From Microbispora amethystogenes (GTDB taxonomy: Bacteria; Actinomycetota; Actinomycetes; Streptosporangiales; Streptosporangiaceae): a DNA stretch of 64,000 nt. Shown one piece after another: positions 8,323 to 16,185 of this stretch. A program made the translations under genes and the position numbers. Location of the stretch: assembly GCF_016863015.1 (NCBI RefSeq), contig NZ_BOOB01000053.1:41231-105230 (forward strand), in the 5' to 3' direction. How positions within the stretch are numbered: position 1 is the stretch's first letter; the number at the start of each line of letters is the position of its first letter. Under the pieces are notes generated by a model. The model ran no database searches, was not told the origin of the DNA, and saw only the letters and a program-made list of their open reading frames with translations.

Positions 8323-9042
8323 GTGAGCGAGGCCGACGAGAGCCGCTTAGGCGCGGGCGGCGGGCCCGTGCGTCCCGTGGACGAGAGCCCGGCCGGGGCC
8401 GGACCTCCGGAGACGGTGCCTCCGGAGACGGTGCCGACGGAGACCGGGCCCGGGAAGCAGGAGAAGGACGCCGCCAAGAAGGGCTCAGGCCTGCGGGACA
8501 CCCTCCTGTACATGGTCGGCGGGGTGGTCGCCGCGCTGCTGATCCACACGTTCCTCCTGCAGTCGTTCTACATTCCGTCGGAGTCGATGCAGAACACGCT
8601 GCTGATCAACGACTACGTCGTGGTCAACAAGCTCGCGTACAAGCTGGGGTCCGTGGAGCGCGGCGACATCGTGGTCTTCAAGGGCTGGGACGGCGAGGAC
8701 ACGATCAAGCGGGTGATCGGCGTCGGCGGCGACCATGTGAAGTGCTGCGACGACAAGCGCCGCATCACCGTGAACGGGACGCCTCTGGACGAGGAGGGCA
8801 AGTACCTCTACCCCGGGGTCTACCCCTCCGGCCGGGACTTCGACGTGAAGGTCCCCAAGGGACGGGTGTGGCTGATGGGCGACCACCGGAACAACTCCGC
8901 GGACTCGCGCTTCTACCTGGACGATGGACACCAGGGCACGATCTCGGAGGACGACATCATCGGGCGCGCGTTCCTGCGCTACTGGCCGCTGAACCGGATC
9001 TCGCTCCTGTCCCGCCCCGACACTTTCTCGGTCGTTCGCTGA
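8323..9042 (+). CDS. lepB: Signal peptidase I, second copy
   Basis: 239 residues, paralogous to the preceding gene. A charged, Pro/Glu-rich cytosolic N terminus of about 60 residues precedes one transmembrane segment (LLYMVGGVVAALLIHTFLL). Catalytic Ser in YIPSESMQNTLLIND, Lys in DTIKRVIGVGGDHV, and the MGDHRNNSADSR box are all there. It lacks the C-terminal anchor of the first copy and has a shorter central insert. Tandem lepB sets are typical of Streptomyces-like actinobacteria with a heavy secretion load. Confidence 0.96.
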   Translation: MSEADESRLGAGGGPVRPVDESPAGAGPPETVPPETVPTETGPGKQEKDAAKKGSGLRDTLLYMVGGVVAALLIHTFLLQSFYIPSESMQNTLLINDYVVVNKLAYKLGSVERGDIVVFKGWDGEDTIKRVIGVGGDHVKCCDDKRRITVNGTPLDEEGKYLYPGVYPSGRDFDVKVPKGRVWLMGDHRNNSADSRFYLDDGHQGTISEDDIIGRAFLRYWPLNRISLLSRPDTFSVVR

Positions 9043-9120
9043 TCTCACCTGCGGCTTTGCCGCCGAAGGCGGTTTCGGCCGTATCGCGGGTCGCGAATGG
9101 GGCGTAATCTGCTTCTCGTC

Positions 9121-9846
9121 ATGACAGCTGCCTATCGTCCGCGCCCGAGTGTCGTACGGCGGGACTCCGGACTCTACGGCTACGAGCGGGCCCTGGCCCG
9201 GCGGGGTTTCACGCCGGTCGCCGGGGTGGACGAGGCCGGGCGCGGCGCCTGCGCCGGACCGCTGGTGGTCGCCGCGGTCGTGCTGGGGCGGGAGATCGAC
9301 GGGCTGGGCGACTCCAAGCTGCTGACCGAGGCCGTCCGCGAGCGTCTTCACGAGCGGATCATGGCGACCGCGCGGGCCGTGAGCGTGGTCGTCATCCCGC
9401 CCCGGGAGATCGACGAGCGCGGCCTGCACAAGTGCAACATCTCCGGCATGCGGCGGGCCGTCGCCGGGCTGGGACTCGTCCCCGGTTACGTGCTCGTGGA
9501 CGGCTTCCCGGTGGCCGGGTTGCCCGCGCCGTCGCTGGCCGTCTGGAAGGGCGACCAAGTCGCGGCATGCGTGGCGGCGGCCTCGATCGTGGCGAAGGTG
9601 ACCAGGGACCGGCTGATGCACGGTCTCGACGAGACCTACCCGCAGTACGGCTTCGCCCTGCACAAGGGGTACGTGACACCGGGCCACAGACGGGCGCTGG
9701 CCCGCCACGGGCCGTGTGCCCAGCACCGGTTCTCGTTCGTGACGGTGGCCAGGGTGACTCATGGGACACCGGTCCCGGCGGGGGGACTGTGGACGGGGCA
9801 GGATGGGGACATGCGCGAGAATGAGGTCGGGGCCGGTGTCCTCTGA
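9121..9846 (+). CDS. rnhB: Ribonuclease HII
   Basis: 241 residues from the ATG at 9121; an in-frame ATG at 9097 would add eight residues. RNase HII removes ribonucleotides and RNA from RNA-DNA hybrids. The first catalytic Asp-Glu is in [18 protein letters not shown], further acidic residues in VLVDGFP and the KVTRDRLM segment, and the late [13 protein letters not shown] box is present. It sits in the usual place between lepB and the DUF2469 gene. Confidence 0.96.
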   Translation: MTAAYRPRPSVVRRDSGLYGYERALARRGFTPVAGVDEAGRGACAGPLVVAAVVLGREIDGLGDSKLLTEAVRERLHERIMATARAVSVVVIPPREIDERGLHKCNISGMRRAVAGLGLVPGYVLVDGFPVAGLPAPSLAVWKGDQVAACVAAASIVAKVTRDRLMHGLDETYPQYGFALHKGYVTPGHRRALARHGPCAQHRFSFVTVARVTHGTPVPAGGLWTGQDGDMRENEVGAGVL

Positions 9847-9936
9847 AGAGGACCGGTCTCAACCGGCGATCTTGATGGGGACCTCGACGGGAGTCTCGGC
9901 AGGGATCTCGACGGGGAGCGGAAGAGGAGGACCGGG

Positions 9937-10260
9937 ATGAGCGCCGAAGATCTCGAAAAGTACGAGACCGAGATGGAGTTGCAGCTCTACCGGGAGTACC
10001 GCGATGTGGTCGGACTGTTCACCTACGTGGTCGAGACCGAGCGGCGCTTCTATCTCACCAACTCCGTCGATCTCGACGTGCGCACCGCCGAGAACGGCGA
10101 CGTCTTCTTCGACGTCAAGATGCAGGACGCCTGGGTCTGGGACATGTACCGCCCGGCCCGCTTCGTGAAGAACGTGCGGGTCGTGACCTTCAAGGACGTC
10201 AACGTCGAGGAACTGGCCAAGCCGGACCTCGAGATGCCGAAGGAAGGCTTCTCCAACTGA
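9937..10260 (+). CDS. DUF2469 family protein
   Basis: 107 residues, highly acidic, with the conserved actinobacterial core MSAEDLEKYETEMELQLYRE and VETERRFYLTNSV. No catalytic motif or membrane segment can be seen. The family is nearly universal in actinobacteria and always follows rnhB, but its function is not known. It is preceded by GGAGGA and an ATG start. Confidence 0.93.
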   Translation: MSAEDLEKYETEMELQLYREYRDVVGLFTYVVETERRFYLTNSVDLDVRTAENGDVFFDVKMQDAWVWDMYRPARFVKNVRVVTFKDVNVEELAKPDLEMPKEGFSN

Positions 10261-10341
10261 CCGCGTCCGACCTCGGCCGACCCGGTACGGCGGCCCATCC
10301 GGTGGGCCGCCGACAGAGCATGAGGCGGCCTGCTCCAGCGT

Positions 10342-10580
10342 GGCTGATCGATGACGAGCCCTCATCCGATACGAGGGCGGCTGACGCGGCACAGCGGCTG
10401 ATTGTGTGCGGCGGCTGATCGAGTAGGAGCCCTGCTCCGGCACGAGGCCGGCTCAACTGGCACGGTGGCCGCTCAGGCGCGGCGGCTGATCGAGGACGAG
10501 TCCTGTTTCCGGCACGAGAGTGGCTGCCTGATTACGGCAGTGACCGTCACGGCGGCTGATCGTGTGCGACGGCTGTCCTC
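10342..10580. repeat. Degenerate tandem repeat, period 71/71/70 bp
   Basis: Units begin with GGCTGATCG at 10342, 10413, 10484 and (partial) 10554. The first two align over most of their length, the third over its first half; the last contains a GTGTGCGACGGCTG piece also seen inside the first unit. The strict spacing despite divergence points to an old tandem amplification. No obvious protein is encoded. Confidence 0.8.
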
Positions 10581-10588
10581 CGTGGAGT

Positions 10589-10612
10589 GCCTGTCCACAG
10601 AACGGCGCTCGG
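10589..10612. repeat. Left arm of a 24-bp inverted repeat framing the M23-yraN block
   Basis: Begins GCCTGTCCACAGAA and matches the reverse complement of 15893-15916 at 22 of 24 positions. It ends 38 bases before the chosen M23 start. Confidence 0.8.
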
Positions 10613-10650
10613 TCGCCTGGCGCGGGACTGTACGGCACATCCTGGCCCGC

Positions 10651-11439
10651 ATGCGTCTCGTCACGTATCCGCTCGTCCTCGTCCTGCTGATCGCGGCTCT
10701 GGCCTCTCCCTCGGACGCCGCCCGCTTCACCGGCGCCGTTCTTCTCCCGAATCCTCCTCCGAAGCCGTCCCCGGCACCCGCGTCCTCGAAGGCGCCCCAC
10801 CCTTCCGCCGCGCCGATGCGGGCGGCCAGACCCACTGAGGCCCTTCCGCCCGGGACGGAGCACTCCGCGGCGGCGGGCCATCCGCCCGAGGTGGAGCGGG
10901 CCCTGGCGGCGGGCCATCCGCGCGAGGCGGCTTCGTCCAGCCCGTCCCGGGCGGAGGGGATGCGGCTCCCCGGAGGAGCGTCCAGGTGGACGTGGCCGCT
11001 TTCTAAGCACGCACGGCCGCTCAGGCGCTTCGATCCGCCCGCACAGCGCTGGCTCGCCGGGCATCGAGGAGTGGACCTCGCGGCGGAGCCCGGCGAGGAG
11101 GTCAGGGCCGCGGGGCCGGGAAGAGCCGGTGTGGCGGGGCGGATCGCCGGGCGGGGAGTCGTGACGGTCGTGCACGCCGGAGGGTTGCGCACCACCTACC
11201 TGCCGGTGCGTGCCCTGGTACGCCCCGGTGAGGTCGTCGCGGCCGGACAGGTCATCGGCGTCGTCGAGGACGGCGCCGAGCACTGCCCGGTGTCCTGCCT
11301 GCACTGGGGTCTGTTGAGCGACGGGGGCGTGATGAGTGACCGGGGCCGGTCGAGTGGCCGGCTCTACCTCGATCCGCTCCTCCTCTTCGGGCAGGGACAG
11401 GTCCGTCTCCTGCCCCGCTGGCCCGCCGGCGGCCCCTGA
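10651..11439 (+). CDS. Secreted M23-family metallopeptidase
   Basis: 262 residues from the ATG at 10651. This start is chosen because it gives a clean signal peptide (MRLVTYPLVLVLLIAALAS); the frame is open for 83 more codons upstream but that stretch is repeat DNA. A Pro/Ala-rich linker to about residue 110 is followed by the LytM domain with HRGVD near residue 138 and HWG near residue 218, both zinc ligand motifs. The usual role is cutting peptidoglycan cross-bridges or regulating amidases. In relatives this gene lies next to rpsB and points away from it; here it follows the DUF2469 gene, consistent with an inversion. Confidence 0.88.
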   Translation: MRLVTYPLVLVLLIAALASPSDAARFTGAVLLPNPPPKPSPAPASSKAPHPSAAPMRAARPTEALPPGTEHSAAAGHPPEVERALAAGHPREAASSSPSRAEGMRLPGGASRWTWPLSKHARPLRRFDPPAQRWLAGHRGVDLAAEPGEEVRAAGPGRAGVAGRIAGRGVVTVVHAGGLRTTYLPVRALVRPGEVVAAGQVIGVVEDGAEHCPVSCLHWGLLSDGGVMSDRGRSSGRLYLDPLLLFGQGQVRLLPRWPAGGP

Positions 11440-11554
11440 CAGCCGCGACGAGGCGTCAGACCGGGCGGGCTTCCATGCGGATGGCCCAGGCCTGGCCCGG
11501 CCGTGCGCTGGTGGAGGGCAGGGTTGGCCGGCTGAGGATCGGGACGAGGAGTCG

Positions 11555-12505
11555 TCAGGCCCGGGGGTGGGCCTGACGGTAGGCCGCCCGGAGCCGTTCT
11601 ATCGACACATGGGTGTAGATCTGCGTGGTGGCCAACGAGGCGTGTCCGAGCAGTTCCTGGACGGACCGGAGGTCGGCCCCGCCTTCGAGCAGGTGGGTGG
11701 CGGCGGTGTGGCGGAGCCCGTGCGGACCCATGTCGGGCGCCCCCTCGACCTGCGCCAGCCGGGCGTGGACGACTCGCCGGACGGTGCCCTGGTCGACGCG
11801 CCCTCCCCGGACGCCGAGGAAGAGCGCCGGACCGCTTCCTTCGCGGACCCAAAGAGGCCTGCCGCGCACACACCACGCGTCGAGGGCCCGGAGCGCGGGC
11901 AGGCCGAACGGGACGGTCCGCTCCCTGCGCCCCTTTCCCATCACCCGGACCGTGTTGCGGTCCCGGTCCACGTCGTCGACGTCCAGGCCGCACAACTCGC
12001 TCACCCGCATGCCTGTGGCGTACAACAGTTCGAGCATGGCCCGGTCGCGCAGGTCCTTGGGTTCGTCCGGTGCGGGCGCGTCGAGAACGGCCCCGGCCTC
12101 GGTCTGATCCAGCACCTTGGGCAGCCGGCGCTCCGCCTTGGCGGTGCCGAGAAGCAGACCCGGGTCGTTCGCCAGCCAGCCCCGGCGGTGGCAGAAGGCG
12201 GTGAAGACCCGGGCACACGCCGTCCGGCGGGCCAGCGTCGCCCGGGAGCGGCCGGCCTGGTGCTGGTCGCCCAGCCAGTCACGCAGGGCGGTGATGTCCA
12301 GGCCGGACAGGTCCGTCTGCCCGGCGGTGGTCAGGTGAGTGATCAGTGCGGTGACGTCACCCCGGTAGGCCCGCACCGTGTGGGGCGACAGGTCCCGTTC
12401 GAGACGCAGATGCCGTTCGAACTGCTCCAGCACGACATCGAACCGCCCGTGATCCCGCCTTTCGCCCGCTGTCATGCCGGCCCTTCCCTTCGCGCTCCCT
12501 GCCAC
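11555..12505 (-). CDS. xerC: Tyrosine recombinase XerC
   Basis: 316 residues; a later ATG at 12475 would give 306. An N-terminal SAM-like core-binding domain is followed by the catalytic domain with the first Arg in ATGMRVSELCGLDV, the HxxR box in PHGLRHTAATHLL, the second His in LLGHASLATTQIYTH, and the nucleophilic Tyr in the same segment. XerC with XerD resolves chromosome dimers at dif. It is read away from M23 and lies downstream of dprA in the same direction, 80 bases apart. The neighbourhood dprA-xerC matches the mycobacterial order, not the Streptomyces order in which whiG sits here. Confidence 0.94.
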   Translation of the reverse strand: MAGSAKGRAGMTAGERRDHGRFDVVLEQFERHLRLERDLSPHTVRAYRGDVTALITHLTTAGQTDLSGLDITALRDWLGDQHQAGRSRATLARRTACARVFTAFCHRRGWLANDPGLLLGTAKAERRLPKVLDQTEAGAVLDAPAPDEPKDLRDRAMLELLYATGMRVSELCGLDVDDVDRDRNTVRVMGKGRRERTVPFGLPALRALDAWCVRGRPLWVREGSGPALFLGVRGGRVDQGTVRRVVHARLAQVEGAPDMGPHGLRHTAATHLLEGGADLRSVQELLGHASLATTQIYTHVSIERLRAAYRQAHPRA

Positions 12506-12585
12506 CTCGACGGGCCGCGCCGGCGGCCCGCACTGGTGAACCTACGCGCGTTCGGGGCGGCGCGGGGGAGTGCCGGGTTGACGTG

Positions 12586-13938
12586 TCAGCCCCGGGCGGT
12601 GGGCCGCAGCCGCCATCCCCGGTCGGCGTTCTCGACGAAGCCGGCGGCGGCCAGGCCGCCGAGGCAGGACAGCGCCGTCCCGATGTCGACGCCGGCGGTG
12701 ACGGCGATCGCGGCGGGACCCGCGGCGCCCCGCGCCGGGATGGCCTCCAGGACGCGCCTGGTCTCGTCGTTCAGCCCGTCACGAGGCCAGACGGGGCCGC
12801 GTCGCTCCGGGGCGAGGTCGTCCCCGATGGCGCCGACCACTTCGACGATCTCCTCGGCGGAGGTCACGCAGACGGCCTTGCCCTGCCGGATCAGGATGTG
12901 GCAGCCCGCGGAGACGTCGGTGGTGATGGGACCGGGCACGGCCATCAGATGCCTGGTGAGACCTGAGGCGTGGGAGGCCGTGTTGAGCGCTCCGCTGCGG
13001 GCGGCGGCCTGGACGACGACCGTTCCCCGGGACAGGGCGGCGATCACTCGGTTGCGGACGAGGAAGCGGAGCCGGGTGGGGTGGGCCCCCGGCGGCCATT
13101 CGCTGACGATCACCCCCTGCTCCCGCACGGCGCGGAACAGGTCCTCGTGGGCGCTGGGATAACAGACGTCCGTTCCGCAGGCCAGCACGACGATCGTCGG
13201 TGTGCCGGAGGCCAGGGCACCCCGATGCGCGGCGCCGTCGATCCCGTACGCGCCGCCGCTGATCACGGTCCAGCCTCGCCCACCGAGACTCATGGCGAAC
13301 TCGGCCGCCACGGTCGTGCCGTACGCGGTGGCGGCTCTGGCCCCGACGACCGACACCGAACGCAGGCAGGAGAAGCGCAGGTTCGCCCGTCCGTCCACCC
13401 AGAGCCCGAAAGGCCTGACATCTCCCAGGTCGTCAAGCTGGGTGGGCCACTCGGCGTCGCCCGGGACGACGAGCCGCGCCCCCTGCCGGCGACCCTCAGC
13501 GAGGTCGGCGGCAGGATCTCTGTAGCGGGCCGCCCAGGCGGCCGCGTGCCGATCGAGGTCCCCATTACGGGTCGATGGACCGCCTCGGTCGCTCTCCTCG
13601 CGTACGAAGCCGGGGTCGAGCGCTCCCCGCCTCGCCTGCTCCATGGCGGACACCGGGCCGCAGCGGGCGATCAGGCGGCCCATCACCGCGTCACCCGCCT
13701 CCGCCATGCGCATGAGAGCCACCCGCGCCAGCCGCACCGCCTCATCCGGCCGCGCCCGCTGTTCCGCTCCGTCCGGCTGTTCAGCCTCGCCCGGCCGCTC
13801 CGCTCTGTCCGACTGTCCCGCCTGGTCCGGTTGCCCCGCTCCGCCTGGCCGTTCCGCCTCGCCGGGGAGTCGCGCTCCATCCGGCCATCCGGGCTCCCCG
13901 GGCCGTTCGGTTTCCTTCGAGGAGTCGGTCACTCGCAT
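12586..13938 (-). CDS. dprA: DNA-processing protein DprA
   Basis: 450 residues from the ATG that overlaps the comM stop as ATGA. DprA binds single-stranded DNA and loads RecA during uptake of DNA. The Rossmann core is visible: SVVGARAATAYG, SGGAYGIDGAAHRGAL, ACGTDVCYP, RNRVIAALSRGTVVVQAA and VPGPI. A C-terminal winged helix follows (residues about 390-445). Odd feature: the first about 60 residues are a low-complexity string of ERPGEA/QPDGAEQ-like repeats before the SAM-like helices; I know of no function for it. A longer open frame upstream overlaps comM and is not used. Confidence 0.95.
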   Translation of the reverse strand: MRVTDSSKETERPGEPGWPDGARLPGEAERPGGAGQPDQAGQSDRAERPGEAEQPDGAEQRARPDEAVRLARVALMRMAEAGDAVMGRLIARCGPVSAMEQARRGALDPGFVREESDRGGPSTRNGDLDRHAAAWAARYRDPAADLAEGRRQGARLVVPGDAEWPTQLDDLGDVRPFGLWVDGRANLRFSCLRSVSVVGARAATAYGTTVAAEFAMSLGGRGWTVISGGAYGIDGAAHRGALASGTPTIVVLACGTDVCYPSAHEDLFRAVREQGVIVSEWPPGAHPTRLRFLVRNRVIAALSRGTVVVQAAARSGALNTASHASGLTRHLMAVPGPITTDVSAGCHILIRQGKAVCVTSAEEIVEVVGAIGDDLAPERRGPVWPRDGLNDETRRVLEAIPARGAAGPAAIAVTAGVDIGTALSCLGGLAAAGFVENADRGWRLRPTARG

Positions 13939-15485
13939 CAGTCCACTCCGAGCCATAGTGCGAGGGCCGCCGATGTCTCGGTGCGGCCCGGACGGTCTTC
14001 GCCCGCGAGGTCCGCGAGCGTCCAGGAGATCCGGAGCACGCGGTCGAGGCCGCGTGCGCTGAGCGTGCCCACGTCGAGCCCCCGGTGCAGCGGGGCCATC
14101 ACGCTGTCGGGCAGGCGGAACCGGCGATGCAGCGCGGACGAGGACACCTCGGCGTTGGTGTGCCACGGAGTGCCGGCGAGCCTCCGGGCGGCCCGCTCCC
14201 GGGCCTGCCTGACCCGCTCGGCCACGGTCGCGCTGTTCTCCACGAAGTGCCGGTCCGCGAGCAACTCGGCCCGGGTGGCCCGGCCGACCCGCACCTTGAC
14301 GTCGACGCGGTCCAGCAGCGGCCCCGAGAGCCGGTCGAGGTAGCGGCGCCGGCCCGCCGGGGTGCATCTGCAGGGATGCCCCGCGGTGCCCTGAAGCCCG
14401 CAGGGGCAGGGATTCGCCGCCAGCACCAACATGAACCGGGCGGGGAACGTGACCGTGCCGACGGCCCGGGCGATTGTGACCGCCCCCGACTCGAGCGGCT
14501 GGCGCAGGGAGTCGAGCACGGTGGCCGCGAACTCGGGCGCCTCGTCGAGGAAGAGCACGCCACGGTGCGCGAGCGAGACCGCCCCGGGCCGCACCACGCC
14601 GCCGCTCCCGCCCCCGACGACGGCCGCCATCGTCGCGCTGTGATGCGGGGCCATGAAAGGCGGCCGGGTGAGCAGTGGGCGTCCCGCCGGCAGCGTGCCC
14701 GCCACCGAGTGGATGGCCGACACCTCCAGGGCCTTGTCCTGGTCCAGGGGAGGCAGCAGGGTCGGCAGGCGCTCGGCGAGCATGGTCTTGCCGCTCCCCG
14801 GGGGACCAAGCATCCACAGGTTGTGCCCTCCGGCGGCACACACCTCCAGCGCCTTGCGGCCCATCGGCTGCCCGGCGACGTCGCACAGGTCGGGCCCGGG
14901 GGCGTCCTCCGTGCGGTCGTCGTCCCGCGACAGGGACGCGGCGTCCGCCACCACCGGGAGCCGGCGCAGGTCGCCCGCTCGCAGCCACCCCACGAGCTCG
15001 CCGAGGCCGGCGACCGGAACGACGGTGAGGCCGGGCACCAGCGCGGCCTCGGTGGCGTTGAACGCGGGCACCACGATGGTGCCCACGCCCGCCTGGGCCG
15101 CGGCGAGCGCGGCGGGCAACACACCCCTGACGGGCCGAACCCGGCCGTCGAGACCGAGCTCGCCCAGGAACGCCGGCGTCGCGATCCGCTGTGCGGGCAC
15201 CGCGCCGGCCGCGGCGAGGATCGCGACCGCGATGGCCAGATCGAAGATCGATCCTCGTTTGGGCAGGGTGGCGGGGAACAGGCTCACGGTGATCCGCGCG
15301 TCGGGCCAGGCGAACCCGCTGTTGATCAGCGCGGACCGCACGCGGCCACGGGCCTCGCTGATCGCGGTGTCGAGGAGCCCGATGAAGTGCGTTCCCGCGA
15401 CGCCGCGGCCGACGTCGGCCTCGACCTCCACGAGGCGTCCGGCGACGCCCACGATGCCGGCGCAGTGGGTCCGGGCGACGGGCAC
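13938..15485 (-). CDS. comM: ComM/YifB family Mg-chelatase-like AAA+ ATPase
   Basis: 515 residues. The N-terminal ChlI-type domain (VEVEADVGRGVAGTHFIGL) is followed by an AAA+ module with LGPPGSGKTMLAERLPTLLPPL and FLDEAPEF, and a C-terminal domain (DRVDVKVRV, then the end segment with SARGLDRVLRISWTLADL). In Vibrio and others ComM is a helicase that drives branch migration in natural transformation. It forms an operon with yraN upstream (one base between stop and start) and dprA downstream (overlap). Confidence 0.96.
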   Translation of the reverse strand: MPVARTHCAGIVGVAGRLVEVEADVGRGVAGTHFIGLLDTAISEARGRVRSALINSGFAWPDARITVSLFPATLPKRGSIFDLAIAVAILAAAGAVPAQRIATPAFLGELGLDGRVRPVRGVLPAALAAAQAGVGTIVVPAFNATEAALVPGLTVVPVAGLGELVGWLRAGDLRRLPVVADAASLSRDDDRTEDAPGPDLCDVAGQPMGRKALEVCAAGGHNLWMLGPPGSGKTMLAERLPTLLPPLDQDKALEVSAIHSVAGTLPAGRPLLTRPPFMAPHHSATMAAVVGGGSGGVVRPGAVSLAHRGVLFLDEAPEFAATVLDSLRQPLESGAVTIARAVGTVTFPARFMLVLAANPCPCGLQGTAGHPCRCTPAGRRRYLDRLSGPLLDRVDVKVRVGRATRAELLADRHFVENSATVAERVRQARERAARRLAGTPWHTNAEVSSSALHRRFRLPDSVMAPLHRGLDVGTLSARGLDRVLRISWTLADLAGEDRPGRTETSAALALWLGVD

Positions 15486-15486
15486 C

Positions 15487-15840
15487 TCAGACCACCCCGC
15501 GTTCGTGCCTGAGCGAGAAGTCGCCGGCGAACCTCTCCAGCGCGATCACGTCGACCCGGATCGTGTCGAACCGCTCGGTGTGCGCGGCCAGCCACCGGCC
15601 GGCCAGGGCGCGCAGGCGCAGCAGCTTCTCACCGGTCACCGCCTCGAACGCGGTGCCGTGGCTGCGCCCGGAGCGGGTCTTCACCTCCACGACCACCAGC
15701 GCGTTCCCGTCACGGGCGACGATGTCGATCTCGCCGTCGGCGCAGCGCCAGTTCCGGTCGAGGACGCGCATGCCTCGCGCCGTCAGATAGGTCACGGCCA
15801 GCTGCTCGCCGTGCCTGCCCAGTTGATCCTTCGCGGCCAT
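15487..15840 (-). CDS. yraN: YraN family endonuclease-like protein
   Basis: 117 residues from the ATG at 15838-15840. The start [19 protein letters not shown] is the canonical one; the open frame extends 40 codons further upstream but that part is not family-like. The restriction-endonuclease-like core is visible as GEIDIVARD and [10 protein letters not shown]. Function unknown, presumably DNA processing given the comM-dprA linkage. It is the first gene of yraN-comM-dprA-xerC, all on the same strand. Confidence 0.93.
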   Translation of the reverse strand: MAAKDQLGRHGEQLAVTYLTARGMRVLDRNWRCADGEIDIVARDGNALVVVEVKTRSGRSHGTAFEAVTGEKLLRLRALAGRWLAAHTERFDTIRVDVIALERFAGDFSLRHERGVV

Positions 15841-16185
15841 GGGACCACCTCCGGCCCCCGACACTCGCCGAGCCCGCCTCGGCCGCGTCCTGCCGAACGC
15901 CTTTCTGTGGACAGGCGCAGCGATCCACAGGCGCGGAACCGAGAGCGCTTCCTTGTCCACAGCTCGGTCCGCCGCCGGAGATCGGGAGGGGTGGCCGCGG
16001 CAGGCTGGGCACGAGCGTGGCTATCTACCCCAGCCCACGGCCCGGTCCGCGCCGGTCCGCGCCGGTCCATGCCTCGGCCCAGGCGGGCGGGTCGGCGGAG
16101 CGCCGCCCTCTCCCTCATCGATCACGAGGTGACGGGCCTGGCCGCACACCCCTGCGGTTCGGAACGGGCAGGGTGACATCCGTGG
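15841..16185. other. 345-base intergenic region with DnaA-box-like sites, inverted-repeat arm and stem-loop
   Basis: Lies upstream of yraN and downstream of hemC. It has the right arm of the 24-bp inverted repeat, TTGTCCACA at 15953-15961 (perfect actinobacterial DnaA-box form), and TGTGGACAG at 15906-15914 inside the arm. GGCTGGG (16003-16009) pairs with CCCAGCC (16030-16036); the downstream part from about 16028 resembles 17410-17437. No gene is supported. The yraN promoter must lie in its left part. Confidence 0.6.
15893..15916. repeat. Right arm of the 24-bp inverted repeat framing the M23-yraN block
   Basis: Its reverse complement begins GCCTGTCCACAGAA and differs from 10589-10612 at two positions. 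It ends 52 bases upstream of the yraN start, in the same orientation relative to its downstream gene as the left arm relative to M23. Confidence 0.8.

Larger units (their letters stand above)
10261..10650. other. 390-base intergenic region dominated by a degenerate 71-bp tandem repeat
   Basis: No gene is supported here, although the frame of the following M23 gene stays open upstream. The region holds the 71-bp repeat array, the left arm of the inverted repeat that frames the M23-yraN block and, by position, the M23 promoter. CTGTCCACA at 10591-10599 resembles a DnaA box but is part of the inverted repeat arm. Confidence 0.7.

Noticed and set aside
10402..10650. N-terminal extension of the M23 peptidase
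   Set aside because: The open frame covers the tandem repeat DNA and would put the signal peptide 83 residues inside the protein.
11555..13938. Missing whiG as evidence of a sporulation defect
   Set aside because: whiG does not lie here, but other actinobacteria also have xerC at this spot, so nothing about development can be concluded from this window.
13938..14988. 800-residue DprA reading
   Set aside because: The upstream part is antisense-frame translation of comM; the ATG overlapping the comM stop gives the family start.
15906..15961. Chromosomal origin (oriC) from DnaA-box-like sites
   Set aside because: Only one perfect 9-mer and two near copies, no dnaA, dnaN or AT-rich unwinding region; the gene neighbourhood is not an origin.
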